Below, one piece after another: positions 23,499 through 35,274 of a stretch of 64,000 nt of DNA (the first letter of the stretch is position 1; the number at the start of each line of letters is the position of its first letter). Made by a program: the position numbers and the translations under genes. Where the stretch lies: contig OX327696.1 of NCBI GenBank assembly GCA_946807835.1, positions 3,174,501 to 3,238,500 of the forward strand. Reading direction: 5' to 3'. This DNA comes from Ailanthus altissimus. Taxonomy: Eukaryota; Streptophyta; Magnoliopsida; Sapindales; Simaroubaceae. Under the pieces are notes generated by a model. The model made no database searches and was not told the origin of the DNA. It worked only from the letters and a program-made list of their open reading frames with translations.

Positions 23499-23809
23499 CT
23501 TTTGTTTGAATTCGTATCGGGTTCTGTGATATATCATAAGACTACTTTAACTAATTATTCTATCAGTGAATGTCCAATCAAATATCACTACTTGGTATAA
23601 ATTTTTAATAATTGGGGACTTCATTTAATACTATGTTATTGATATTTAAAAAAAATATTGATGAAGATATAAATAAAATAAAATATATTCGAATCTATTG
23701 ACATTATATAAAAGTATCAGTAAAATATTAATACAGTAGTAGCAAAAAATTAAAACGACACAATACAATAGTAAGTAGAATGTTGTTTTTATATTTTCCA
23801 AAAAGTAAA
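23499..23809. other. AT-rich spacer
   Basis: No gene, RNA or repeat recognised in this 310-bp stretch. Confidence 0.6.
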
Positions 23810-25529
23810 TGAAACGACCCACCTCACAGTTTTCTATAAACTTTAGGACGGATTTGGACCGCTATCCTATGAAAAATTCAGGAACGCTCACTATATTAGA
23901 AATTCTACCAAAATTTTGGCAAAGTTTCCATGTTTTATGGACATTCCCAAACCTGCAATTTAAAGAACAACACTTCTATAAACACAATACTATCAACCAA
24001 ACTTCCAAACTTCTCATATCTCAACCGCAATTCACCACATCAACATCAATAAAAATTAATACACTTATAACTCATATGTCAACATATTCTCAAGATCTAA
24101 GATAGAGTTATCAAGCTCATGGCATCAAAAGCCCAAAAAACATATAAATACCATAATACAAAGTCATAATCTACAAGATAAACATGCTAAATTCCTATAG
24201 GCCCAAACGAAAAAAGAGAGTCCATATATCCTATATGGCTCACAAAAGACATAAAAGCACCACCACGTGACCCACCCTAACTAGTCGCTGAGCTGAGGAC
24301 GTCTACTGCCTCTTGAGATGGGAAAAAGTGAAGGAAGGGAGGGAAGGGGGGGTGGAATAATTTGAAAATAAAATGAGAGAAAAAAAAATGATAATAACAA
24401 CAATAATAATAATAAACCTTTAAACCATAACCATCAATCTTAACATAAATAATGTAAATAATTTAAAAGTATCGTAAGAATCATCAAATCTCATTTTAAT
24501 CATGCTACAAATGAAAGTTCTACAAAATATGATATAATATTATAAATGATTAAGTCTTTAAAACATTACACTAAACTAGTACACAGGGGGAAAATCTCGT
24601 CGTACCTAAAATATCCCTCAGGCAGAGCGTTGGACGTACTTATCTATATATCATTTCAAATCCTCGTCTTATGCATGCGCAGAGCAAATCGGCTCCCAAA
24701 GAACAAAGCACCCATACATATGGCCCAAAGCCTATGTGTGTATAGATGGGTCTCAAAGGCCTGAATCTCATATCTCTAGCTAATAGGGGAGGGTACTGCC
24801 CAGTGATTTGAAAACTACTTGTATTTTTACAATTGCAAAGTCATTGAATCTTATCTCATGCCTTATACTTACAAACGTTTGAGGAGTCAAACTATAATAT
24901 AAATGCGTTTTTCATAACGTAAAATAAATACTTAATTTAAATATGTCCAAGAATTTAAATTAATAAAGTAAAATAAATAATTTAACTAAAAAATTAAATA
25001 CTCATTATGTTTCATAGACTTTATAAAAATGATGCGTAATAAACAAAATCTTCAATATGAGAAAAAAATTATATATATACATATATAATATAAATTCCAC
25101 TCACAAAAAGTGATGATATTTATCGAAAACGCTTGGGAACTCTCATAAATGAGACAAAGTGTACTATTATTCATTGATAAAACAATTAATGCCCAAATTG
25201 ACAATTCTAAACAAAATCTATTACACAAAACGATAATATAACGAGTTATACACTTACCAACTCGTTGGATCGATGCGAACTTTTCTGTATAGGGTCCAAC
25301 TCGTTCCGTAAATTTTCTACGAGTCCTAAAATGAAAAAAAAAATTTAAGCCACTAATTTAGTGAATTTCAAAATTACCCACAAAATCAAGGGTTAGGGTT
25401 TTTTCTAAAACTTAAATCCCTTAATTTCATGAAATTCTACACTCCAACATAAAATTAACAATAAAAACTTTAAATTAGAGTGATAATCATGCTCCTAAAA
25501 GCTTGGATACACATTCTCACACTAGCTTT

Positions 25530-26972
25530 TGATAAGGGCAAATTTGTCATATATTTTCTCATGTTTTTATTATTGATATTTTATGATTTTATGAGAATAG
25601 ATGGCTATTTATGTGCATTATTGTTATTTATAGGGACTTGAACGAAATTTAAAGAAAGAACGCAAAAGGAGCGAAAATAGGGACTAAAATGCAAAGTTTT
25701 CAAATTATGAGTCCAGCGCCCCCGCGCCACAAGTGTTTTCGCCCCAGCGCTGAAATAGTGATCGAAATAAGAAAAACGACCTGCTTAAGTCGCGTCTAGC
25801 GCCCCAGCGCCGAAGAGTCACCGCGCCAGCGGTGAAGCCGTTTTCATGCAGCGCCCCAGCGCCAAGATCTCACCGCTCCAGCGGTGAAGGCTTTTTCACG
25901 CGTCGCCCCAGCGACAGATGCATAGCGCGCCAGCGGTAGTGCGAATCCTAGTCCGACGAGAATTGAGATTTTCAAGCTCATATCAATCCCTATATAAAGC
26001 CACTCGTTCCCAGCCTTCAAGAATCAATCCAAGACGACCCAAGAGCACCAAGAATATAGAGCACGAGTTTTGGAGAGCAATAGGAGCTTAATTGAAGCAT
26101 CTTTAGAGAGAGATACAAGACGTTCTTCGGCATCAAGAGTTCCCAGGCAGCACAATTAAGAGCAATTCAACGTCTATATCGGTTTGCTAATAATTGTATC
26201 ATGATTTATAATTATTTTTACTGCTGTTCTCTTGTAGCCATGAGCTAACTTATTTTCTAGGGTTAATATTTGAACTCAATATGTGTGCTTAATTGCCATA
26301 TCCTTTTAGTATTTAATAAACTTAGTCTTTTATTATTTAAATTACTTGTGTTTAATGCTTCAATATATCTGGCCAATATATGGTGAATGAATTGGTAATA
26401 TTTTGATAAACTCGGAAGAGGAATCAATATATTTAGACCTAGGTAATTTGATGCATGATTGTAGAGTAACATTCAATGTTGCATATGCAAGTTTCAACTT
26501 AGGATAGGAATATACCTAATTGGCATGTATGATCAATAAGACCTAATCTTAATGAATCTTAATTTATTACAAATACCATAGGAATATAGGTATTTGGTAA
26601 ATTAGGGTATACTTGCATGACCTTGGAAGAGGCTTGTGAATACATTAGTGTCTTGATCAATAATAAAGACTAAGTGAATTAAATATTAGAGGATTAATCA
26701 TTAGAAACATATTGAGGGATAATATTAATCCTAGGTCTTCTCTACATTGCTATCATTTATTCTCTTTACATTGTGTTTTTGTTTTATATTTCTTACATTC
26801 AGTCTTAGATTTTTATTTTTCTGAATAATTATTAGGAAGATATAATTTTAGTAATTGGTTAAAAAGAAGAAATTATCCCTATGGGTTCGACATCCGACTA
26901 ATTAGTCTCTTTATTACTTGCATACGATAGTGTATACTTGCACTTAATTTATGATATAGAAATATCGCATCA
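25530..26972 (+). mobile_element. Solo LTR, second copy of the 2605-4043 family
   Basis: TGATAAGGGC...ATCGCATCA, about 1443 bp, very similar to 2605-4043. It keeps the GC-rich CAGCG/CGCC cluster (about 25715-25945) and a TATA-like CCTATATAAAGCC near 25988. The left flank is GCTTT; the matching right flank after the following partial copy is AGTTT, which is imperfect. Confidence 0.85.
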
Positions 26973-27556
26973 TTGTATAGTAACATTTTGATAAACTCGG
27001 AAGAGGAATCAATATATTTAGACTTAGATAATTTGATGAATGATTGTAGAGTAACATTCAATGTTGCATATGCAAGTTTCAACTTAGGATAGGAATATAC
27101 CTAATTGGCATGTATGATCAATAAGACCTAATCTTAATGAATCTTAATTTATTACAAATACCATAGGAATATAGGTATTTGGTAAATTAGGGTATACTTG
27201 CATGACCTTGGAAGAGGCTTGTGAATACATTAGTGTCTTGATCAATAATAAAGACTAAGTGAGTTAAATATTAGAGGATTAATCATTAGAAACATATTGA
27301 GGGATAATATTAATCCTAGGTCTTCTCTACATTGCTATCATTTATTCTCTTTACATTGTGTTTTGTTTTATATTTCTTACATTCAGTCTTAGATTTTTAT
27401 TTTTCTGAATAATTATTAGGAAGATATAATTTTAGTAATTGGTTAAAAAGAAGAAATTATCCCTGTGGGTTCGACATCCGACTAATTAGTCTCTTTATTA
27501 CTTGCATACGATAGTGTATACTTGCACTTAATTTATGATATAGAAATATCGCATCA
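26973..27556 (+). repeat. Truncated tandem copy of the same LTR
   Basis: Repeats the last ~580 bp of the preceding LTR, from the TTTTGATAAACTCGGAAGAG segment to the ATCGCATCA terminus, with few differences. It joins directly onto the end of the full copy through a short TTGTATAGTAACA junction. An unequal exchange or a replication slip fits better than a second insertion, because there is no separate target duplication. Confidence 0.8.
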
Positions 27557-27883
27557 AGTTTTTGGCTAGCTTTCTCTCTCTAAAACCTTAATTGTCTAAT
27601 TCTCTTTCTAAAAGGAACAATTCCCACACTTAAGGGTTCTTAATTTATGCTTTAAACTTTATCCACAACCTAATACTTGAAATCATGCTCAAAACAACAA
27701 AAAAATAAGAAAAATTAAATGGAAAACAATACTTACCTTATCTCTCTCTTGGCAACACAAGGCTTCTCTTCTCTCTTTTTTCTCTTTTTTGTTTTCTATT
27801 AAGACCTAAATGCAAGAGATAAAAATGTATTCTATGGGCTTTTAAACTCTTGGGCCCAAAAGAAAATAATACATCCCATTACA

Positions 27884-29185
27884 GTAAATGCTGCCGAGAC
27901 CCCTTTCTCAGTCTTAGGAGCTCGACCCTCAGCCTTAGAACTTAAATCTACAAGCTTTGACCACCCACCTATAACATTTGGTCACCTTTTTTCAGCTTTA
28001 ACCGACGATCTCTGCCATTTACGATCGTTCTCTTACTTACCCTAAATTTATTATGCATATATATATAGTGAAAAATCACTTTTTTTTAGCAATGGTTGTT
28101 TTCTTCTGCTATGGTGGAGACTGAGATTTTTTTATGGTTTGAAGATTGTCATTTGGCAAATAAAGTCATGCATCAGGAGTTTGATAAATTGTTTAGGTTT
28201 GAGCAATAGTTACAACTATATTCTTCTTATAATAAAAAGTAGTTTCAACTAAGTTTCAAACTTTGAGCAACAGTTACAACTATATTCATCTTATCCCAAA
28301 AAAATGTAGTTTCAACTAAATTTCAAACTTATTTAGTGCTCTATAAAATAATGTTCAATTGACTGGCTTGTTATAAATTCGCTTGTTTTCTTTCTTTTTA
28401 AAAATAAAACAAATATTACATTATAAATTTTATATTTCAAAATGTTATAAGGATAACACAGATCATGGGTGCATAAGATTTACTGTTGAAACAAGCACTT
28501 GGGTACATATATTCTGTTGTTTTCAATTGGTGTTTGAATGTTGTTCTTGAGTTGTATTGAGAAGAGGGTCTTCGTAGTAGTTTTTTTTGGATAAAATTTT
28601 GTGGTAGTTATTGACTAGGCTATATTTTTCTAATACAAGTATTACATTGCAAACTTTACACCTCAATGAATTGTAACACTGGATAGCAGCTCAATGAATT
28701 ACAACACTAACTTAATAACTGGTACTAGAATTACAACACTGGATAATAGCTCAATGAATTACAACACTAACTAAATAACTGCAACTAGAATTACAACACT
28801 AAATCTGCCTCTTTATAGTTGATAACTAGCTCTCAGCAATAGTAGAAATGAAAAAATTCCTAACCTCTGCCAGAGTTCAAACTCTAGGTTAGGTGTATAT
28901 ACTTGTTTTTAATTGATGTTTGATGCCCTTGAGTTGTAATAACAAAAGGGTTTCGATTTTATTTTTATTTTTTTGATAAAATTTTGTGGTAGTTAATGAC
29001 TAGGCTATTTTTTTAATACAAATATTATATTACAAATTTTATATCTCAATAAATTACAATACTAACTGAATAACTATAAGATACAACATTAACTAAACAA
29101 TTGCAACTAGAATTACAACAATAAATGAATGACTACAGTTAGAACTGCCTTCAACAATTGAAGGAATGAAAAACTCTAAATTCTC
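27884..29185. repeat. Spacer with local duplications
   Basis: Bases 28090-28200 match 43325-43435 downstream of BAHD-2 and mark how far the duplicated block extends. A ~390-bp unit containing GATAAAATTTTGTGGTAGTTA repeats (about 28540-28690 and 28920-29060). At 28680-28800 there is a ~64-bp tandem repeat built on AATTACAACACTGGATA-like blocks. No gene is seen. Confidence 0.6.
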
Positions 29186-29948
29186 TGTTGGAGATTTGGT
29201 GATTTAACAATTTTGTTTGGGCACAAATTGAGATGAATACCAAATAGGAGAGTCACGAGAAGTTTAGAATGTGAGGGATACATATGGAGAAGTTTAAAAC
29301 ATGTGGGACATGAAAAGAGAAGCGAAACGGGACTCAAAGATGCGAAGAAAGCGAAGAAAATGTGTGGAAGAGGCACCAGGGTTGAGCGCCACGGTGCCCG
29401 ATCCGGGAAATTTCTATTTTTGATCAGAATTTGAGTTTTGGGAAGTTTTGGACTTCCAAAACAAGTGGACTCTTACTCCAACAAGGAATAAGTTTAGTAG
29501 GCACGAAATACCTCTATATAAATACTTGTAAACCTTTTAGTTGAGATTAAGCATTAAGAGAAACTTTAAGAGAGGGAAAGAACTGGATAGACACTAAGTG
29601 CTTGTGTGCACTAGGGTGGAACCATCGTTTAGGTGTTACTTGTTCGTGCTAGAGTAAGGGCACACTAAACATTTGGTCATTTTAAGGGTTCTTTATTGGG
29701 TTTTCTATGTAAAATCTTTAGGCAGTTAATAAGAGAAGTTAGGATCCTTGGATCTACTGTAGACGTAGGTAATTGGTCGAACCACGTAAGATTGCGTTGA
29801 GATCTTTTATTGTTTGCTTTAAATTATTGCTATTTTACTTGATATACAGGATATTCCGTTGCACTTAGAGGTTATGGTTCAAGGTTAAACTTGGGTTCTT
29901 CGCTTTAACCTAGTCTCAAGAGGGAGAAGGGCGATTCCTCCCTTAACA
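29186..29948 (+). repeat. 5' LTR of element 2
   Basis: TGTTGGAGATTTGG to CCCTTAACA. TATA-like CTCTATATAAATAC near 29514; CACTAAGTGC near 29594. The GC-rich palindrome cluster is reduced to a single GAGCGCCACGGTGCCC remnant (about 29383). Confidence 0.9.
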
Positions 29949-29999
29949 AATTGGTATTAGAGCAAGGTTTGATGATACACACTTGGGGTATTTAAACCA

Positions 30000-31184
30000 T
30001 GGCTGTAATCAAGCAAGAAATAGAAAAGTTTGATGGGATGAATGACTTCAATCTTTGAAGGAAGAAGATTAGAGCTCTACTAATGAAGGAAGAGCTAGAC
30101 TCAGCCTTGGAGGAAGCCAGCTCCTCAACTAGTGAAGGGACAACAACCTCAAAGTTTAGGCAGAAAGATTGGGACACGATTCAGAAAAAGGCTCACAATA
30201 CTATAATCCTAGTGTTGAGCGACAAAGTATTAAGAAAATTTGGTGATAAAGAAATCGCTTTGGAGCTATGGAAGAGACTCGAGGCATTATACATGAAGAA
30301 GTCTCTTACAAATAGACTTCTTGTGAAAAGAAACTGCATCAGCTAACAATGCACAAGGGATCTTCATTGAGAGCCCACATTGACGAGTTCAACAAGATCA
30401 TCATAAATCTTAAGTAATTAGGCATCAAGACTGAGGATGAAGACAATGCCATAATCCTGTTAAGTTCGTTGTCGAAGAACTATGAGAGCTTTTTGGATAC
30501 GCTGCTATATGATAAGGAGTCTTTAACAATGAATGACGTCAAGGCATCATTGAACTTAAAAGAATTGACAAAGAGATTTAAGTCCAAGAGTGGAGCAGCA
30601 TTGCTTGCATAAGGGAGAAAAAGCAACCAATTAAGGAGGAGATCCAAGAAGTGTTTCCTTTATAATAAGAAGAGGCACTTTGTGAAGGATTGTCCGAAAT
30701 CAAAAGGCCAAGGAGGGTGGGCTGCAATTGGTACTGAGGAAGATACCAAAGTTACAGACACATTGATAACCTCAAGGGGAAAGTACGCTGATAAATGGAT
30801 ACTAGATTTAGAGTGCAGCATCCATATGTGTCCCTACAGTTCTATTTTTACCAACTACAAAGCCAAGAGAGGTAAAGCTTTAATGGAGAATGACATAACT
30901 TATGAGATCATGGGAGTTTGTGACATAAGGTTGAAGATGCAAGGTGAAGAAATTAGGGACTTGCATGATGTAAGGCATGTTCCTAAACCAAGGAGGAACT
31001 TGATATCCCTAGGTAAGCTCGATGAGGAAGGGTATTCGGTTAGAGTGAAAAAAGAAAAACTTAGGGTAGAGAAAAGACCTATAGGGTTTGAGGGTGTGAA
31101 GTATAATGGGGGGCTCTATGTGCTTACTGGAATGGCTATGAGTGGCTCAATGCTGGGTATTGGGGTAATGCAGACCACTAGGTG
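30000..31184 (+). pseudogene. gag-protease of element 2, damaged
   Basis: Begins near the ATG at 30000 (MAVIKQEIEKFDGMNDFN), typical of copia Gag, with a stop soon after. A stretch at 30083-30346 carries the WDTIQKKAHNTIILVLSD region and another at 30430-30610 the NYESFLDTLL region. The zinc knuckle (about 30655-30700, CFLYNKKRHFVKDC) has Tyr in place of the second Cys, and the protease motif (about 30797-30830, WILDLECSIHMCP) has DLE in place of DSG. The open frame 30682-31185 covers the knuckle end, protease and GAG-pre-integrase. Both key sites are altered, so mobility would need proteins from another copy. Confidence 0.8.
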
Positions 31185-31408
31185 ACATTCAAATCGTGCT
31201 CATCGAAGTGATGAGGGTCGGAAAGGAGTGCAACGTATCCATACCCTGTGCAAGGTGCACTAATGCCTTTAGAGACCACAGTCACTAGTCCGGAGAAAGT
31301 TAAGTCTTGATGAAGACTTAAATGGACTCAACTCTCGGTAATAGAGTGTTGGTGTAGATCGGATCCAGAAACCTTTTTATTTGGAAGATTTTGAATCAAG
31401 GAAGGGTT

Positions 31409-32245
31409 TGTTGGAGATTTGGTGATTCAACAATCTTGTTTAGACAAGAATTGAGATGAATACCAAAGAGGAGATTCACAAGAAATCTAGAACGTATGAC
31501 ATATATATGGAGAAGTCTAGGACATGTGGGACATGAAAGGGGAAGCAAAATAGGACTCGAAGACGCGAAGAAAGCGAAGAAAACACGAGGAAGAGGCACT
31601 AGGCCTGAGCACCGCGGTGCTTAGGGCTGAGCGTCACAACACCGAGATCAGAAGCCCAGCGCCGCAGCTCTAGGACTTCAGCACTGCAGCGCCCGAGCAG
31701 AGAAATTTTTATTTTTGATCTAGATTTCGAGTTTTGGAAAGTTGTGGACTTCCAAAACAAGTAGACTCTTACTCCAACAAGGAATAGGGTTAATAGGCAT
31801 GAAGTAACCCCTATATAAACACTTGTAAACCTTTTATTTGAGATTAAGCGTTAAGAGAGACTTTAAGTGAGGGGAAGAACTGGGTAGACACTAAGTGCTT
31901 GTGTGCGCTAGGGTGAAACCATCATTTCGGTGTTCATTGTTCGTGGTAAAGAAAAAGTACACTAAACATTAGGTCTTTTTTAGGGTTCTTCATTGAGTTT
32001 TCCTTGTAAACTCTCTAAGGAGTTAATAAGAGAGGTTAGGATCTTTGAATCCACCGTGCATGTAAGCAATTGGCTAAACCATATAAGATTGTGTTGTGAT
32101 ATTTTATTTTTTGCTTTAGATTCTTACTATTTTATTTGATATACGGGTTATCGCGCTGCACTTAGAGATTAGGGTTTAAGGTTGAATTTAGATTTTTCGC
32201 TTTAATCTAGTCTCAAGAAAGAGAATAATGAATCCTCCCTCAACA
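31409..32245 (+). repeat. 3' LTR of element 2
   Basis: TGTTGGAGATTTGG to CCCTCAACA. It holds the GC-rich cluster (about 31590-31700), CTATATAAACAC near 31812 and CACTAAGTGC near 31891. It differs from the 5' LTR at many sites, so the insertion is not recent. Confidence 0.9.
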
Positions 32246-33314
32246 TTCTCTAATATTGGTCAGGGTTCGAACCTCGCTTAAGCTACAAGGTGTACAGGCT
32301 TAACCACTCTTAGAAAGCAACTGAGTGCTTGACCATAAATATTTTTGCGCATAAACATCAAACAACAATACAATTGCTAAGTTAAAACAACATAGAACAA
32401 TAATTTAACTACTATTTTGGGCGTTGTTTTAACCGAAAAGAAATGATTTAACTACTTTTCTGGGATTAACAACGTAGAAACAAAAGTTTACTTGATGTTC
32501 TGGGTTGTTCTTACTTTGAGACGATAGTTTTACTAATGTTTAAAGCTTTTTGTTATACTTGCATTATTTCTATTCTTATACTCTTCAAAATTAAATACTT
32601 TTAACTAGAGTAATTTTTTTGCATACTAGATTCTTCTATCAAGATTGACATTTCCAGTGACAATGCAAGGGATAAAATACTTTGATACAATGATACTAAG
32701 CGAGCGACTTTATAAAAGAATTGCTATATATGGAATATTTTCAAGGAGTTGAAATTTTTTGTAGATGCTTCAGTCGTAGTGTATAGTGAAACTTCTTATT
32801 TTACTACCGGTAATACTAATGCAATTTTTAATTCTATTGTTGTACTGTATAGACTTAAAATTATTCCATTTATTTGAAAATATTTGCAATTAATATCTAA
32901 GTTGAATTTTCGTTGAGTGAATATTTTATTGCTATTGAATAAATTTATATGAGTTTATCATTAGTTTTAATTTAAATTCAAATTCTAAGTTTTATAGTAG
33001 GTTTTAAAATAATAGATAAGAAAAAAAGTATTAGCAATCTTTTAATAACATGGTATTAATAAACCAATAACATCAAGACATTTATAAGCTTTGATACTTA
33101 ATAGAAAATTTTATTTTTTTGACAAAACAAATTATTAATGGAATAAATTGACACAAAAACCGATGCATTTCCAACTAAAACTATTTATTTTTATTATAAT
33201 CGAATCAATTGATTTAATTTTACTGATACACAATAAAAAAGTTTTTGTACGTGTATCCACACAAAAAATAACTCTTATATACATGCACATATTTTAAGTA
33301 CTTAACCTTTAACC
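32246..33314. other. AT-rich spacer with one box-B-like site
   Basis: GGTCAGGGTTCGAACCTC at about 32258 fits a pol III box B and, joined to the sequence left of element 2, could be a SINE cut by that insertion. A box A was not found. The rest is AT-rich with nothing recognisable. Confidence 0.35.
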
Positions 33315-34440
33315 TTTTTTTAATCATCTGCCTTAATAGTCAACTTTTTCAAAATAAGATTACATGACTAGGTAAACAGTAGAGAATTATAATATAAAAT
33401 TTGAATATCGCAATAAAGTTAACCCTATGTGGAATTATTCTAACTTGCTGTAAAGTAAGCATGTATCTTAAAATAAATCTATTAGCTCTAAAAGGGACTA
33501 AAACTATGAAAGTAGCCACTTCAAATCTAGTTCTAAGTGGCACAACATAAAAAAAGTATAAAAATTAAAATAAATACTAAATTAAAACAACCGGTAAAGA
33601 TTAAAATATATTTATTGAAATAAAACATAGATAAGAAAATAACAAAACCATGGTAAGAAACAAATGTGATGATACTAGATTTGGTGAAGGAGTTTACTTT
33701 TCAATTGTCACACACCACCATAAAAAAATCAAGTTTAAAGGAATAAAAATAGGAAAGACATAAATCTACAAATTTGTAGTTATTACAAATTTGTAAATCT
33801 ATAGAATTTCAATCTTGCATCATAGTATGGATGCTTCTATCACGTCACTAGTGAAGACGCATTACCAGAGCCTAGCCAACACGCATGCATCCTTGGGCAT
33901 TTTCTAATCGTTTGTCTTAACTCTCAGCTTTTTCAAAATAAGATTACATGACCAGGTAAATAGTAGAGAACTATGATATAAAAATTGAATATCACAATAA
34001 AGTTAATTCTATGTGGACTTATTCTAACTTGTCATAATGTAAGCATGTATCTTAAAATAAATCAATCAGTTCTAAAAAGGACTAAAACTATGAAAGAACC
34101 CACTTCAGATCTAGATCTAAGTGGTATAACATAAAAAAATATAAGAATTAAAATAAACACTGAATTACAACAACTGGCAAAGCTTAAGATATATTTATTG
34201 AAATAAAACAAAGATTAGCAAATAGCAAAATCACTTTCTAACTATCACACACCACCATAAAAAGGTCAAGTTTGAAGGCACAAAAAATAGGAAACACATA
34301 AATCTACGGATTTGAAGTTATTACAACTTGGTAAATCTATAGAATTGCAATCTTGCATCATATTTTAGATGCTTCGATCATGTCTCTAGTGAAGACGCAC
34401 TATCGAAGCCTACCCAACACGCGTGCATCCTTGGGCTATG
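33315..34440. repeat. Tandem duplication of about 590 bp
   Basis: 33315-33900 and 33905-34440 are collinear copies (shared TTTTTCAAAATAAGATTACA, AAGCATGTATCTTAAAATAA, CACACACCACCATAAAAA, CCTTGGGC). The first copy has extra sequence near 33640-33700. No coding frame is shared between the copies, so this is a non-coding repeat of unknown type. Confidence 0.8.
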
Positions 34441-34502
34441 CTCTTGCTTATATTAATTTATTCGTTTTTCTTTTATAGAATTGAGAAAGAGGAAGAGAAA
34501 AA

Positions 34503-34592
34503 AATTAGAGCTGACTCTCAATAAACTTATTTCTTGATACTTTATCAATTAGAGCTGACTCTCAATAAACTTATTTCTTGATACTTTATCAA
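34503..34592. repeat. Exact 44-bp direct duplication
   Basis: Two adjacent identical copies of a unit opening with ATTAGAGCTGACTCTCAATA, period 44 bp. The identity suggests it is recent. Confidence 0.92.
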
Positions 34593-34696
34593 TACTCTTT
34601 TGATATCATGATACCTGTAAAACCATTTATTGACATCAAACTAATATCAATAAAACCCATTTTTATAGTAGTGTATAATAAGTGTATATGTGATAT

Positions 34697-35270
34697 TGTT
34701 GGGATTTCTCAACAAGAAGTAATTGAGAAAGTGGAATAAAAGGAATCAATTGAAAGTAAGATAACACAAGAACTAGAAAATGCACAAGTATATATGTGGT
34801 TCAACGCTTACATCCAAGGTAGATCAAGATCTTATCTCTTTTATTGACTAATCAATCATAAAGAAAATCTAAAAAAGAATTCTCTCTCTTAGGATACAAT
34901 GAAAACTCTCAATTTGGTGATAGTGATTCTCAAGCTAATACAAAGGTTTATATAGTGCAAGAATTGCACCTCTAGTATATGTTTCACTAAATTACTGTAG
35001 ACTTTCTGCTGCTACTGTCGTGCTATTTATTGCTACTGCACTTTTGGTGTGCTGCTTCTTGCTTTCTACAGTTTGGGTGCTTGATCTACTCGATGATCTT
35101 TAGTTATTTGCTTTAATGCTGCTACTTGGTGATCATCGGTCTGTGCTCGAGTTTTTTGGATTATTGTTTCAGGCTACCAATGTGTTGCCTTACAGGTGTA
35201 GCTATTTTGGAGGAGTATTTTGCTTGGTGAGTTGCTAGTTTTAGGTATACTTCAGTGGTAACTTCAGTTT
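34697..35270 (-). repeat. LTR fragment, reverse strand
   Basis: Starts TGTTGGGATTTC and contains, in reverse, the landmarks of copia LTR 3' regions in this window (ATATGTGGTTCAACG, matching the GAACCACGTA block of other copies). The other end is not clear and may have been lost when the LINE joined at about 35275. Confidence 0.45.
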
Positions 35271-35274
35271 GCTA

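Larger units (their letters stand above)
23810..27883 (-). mobile_element. Gypsy-like solo LTR, copy 2, with nested LTRs
   Basis: Starts TGAAACGACCC, ends CCCATTACA, flanked by GTAAA on both sides (23805-23809 and 27884-27888). Subtracting the nested 25530-27556 leaves about 2.05 kb. Collinear with 16015-18300. Read on the minus strand it begins TGTAATGGG and ends GGGTCGTTTCA, like many chromovirus LTRs. No internal coding region is present, so solo-LTR formation is the simplest reading. Confidence 0.78.
29186..32245 (+). mobile_element. Copia-like LTR element 2, gag-protease only (TR-GAG type)
   Basis: 5' LTR 29186-29948, primer site TGGTATTAGAGC at 29952-29963 (one mismatch to the standard), gag-protease, then directly the 3' segment and 3' LTR 31409-32245. 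The target duplication is a perfect TTCTC (29181-29185 and 32246-32250). At about 3.06 kb it has no integrase, reverse transcriptase or RNase H. The internal structure is the same as element 1, so a shared master is implied. The 5' LTR lacks about 75 bp of the GC-rich cluster that is present in the 3' LTR. Confidence 0.93.

Noticed and set aside
25525..27561. Target-site duplication around the nested LTR pair
   Set aside because: GCTTT on the left and AGTTT on the right differ at two of five bases, so I do not claim it.
32258..32275. tRNA gene from the GGTTCGAACC box-B match
   Set aside because: No cloverleaf, no acceptor stem and no box A upstream; at best a cut SINE.
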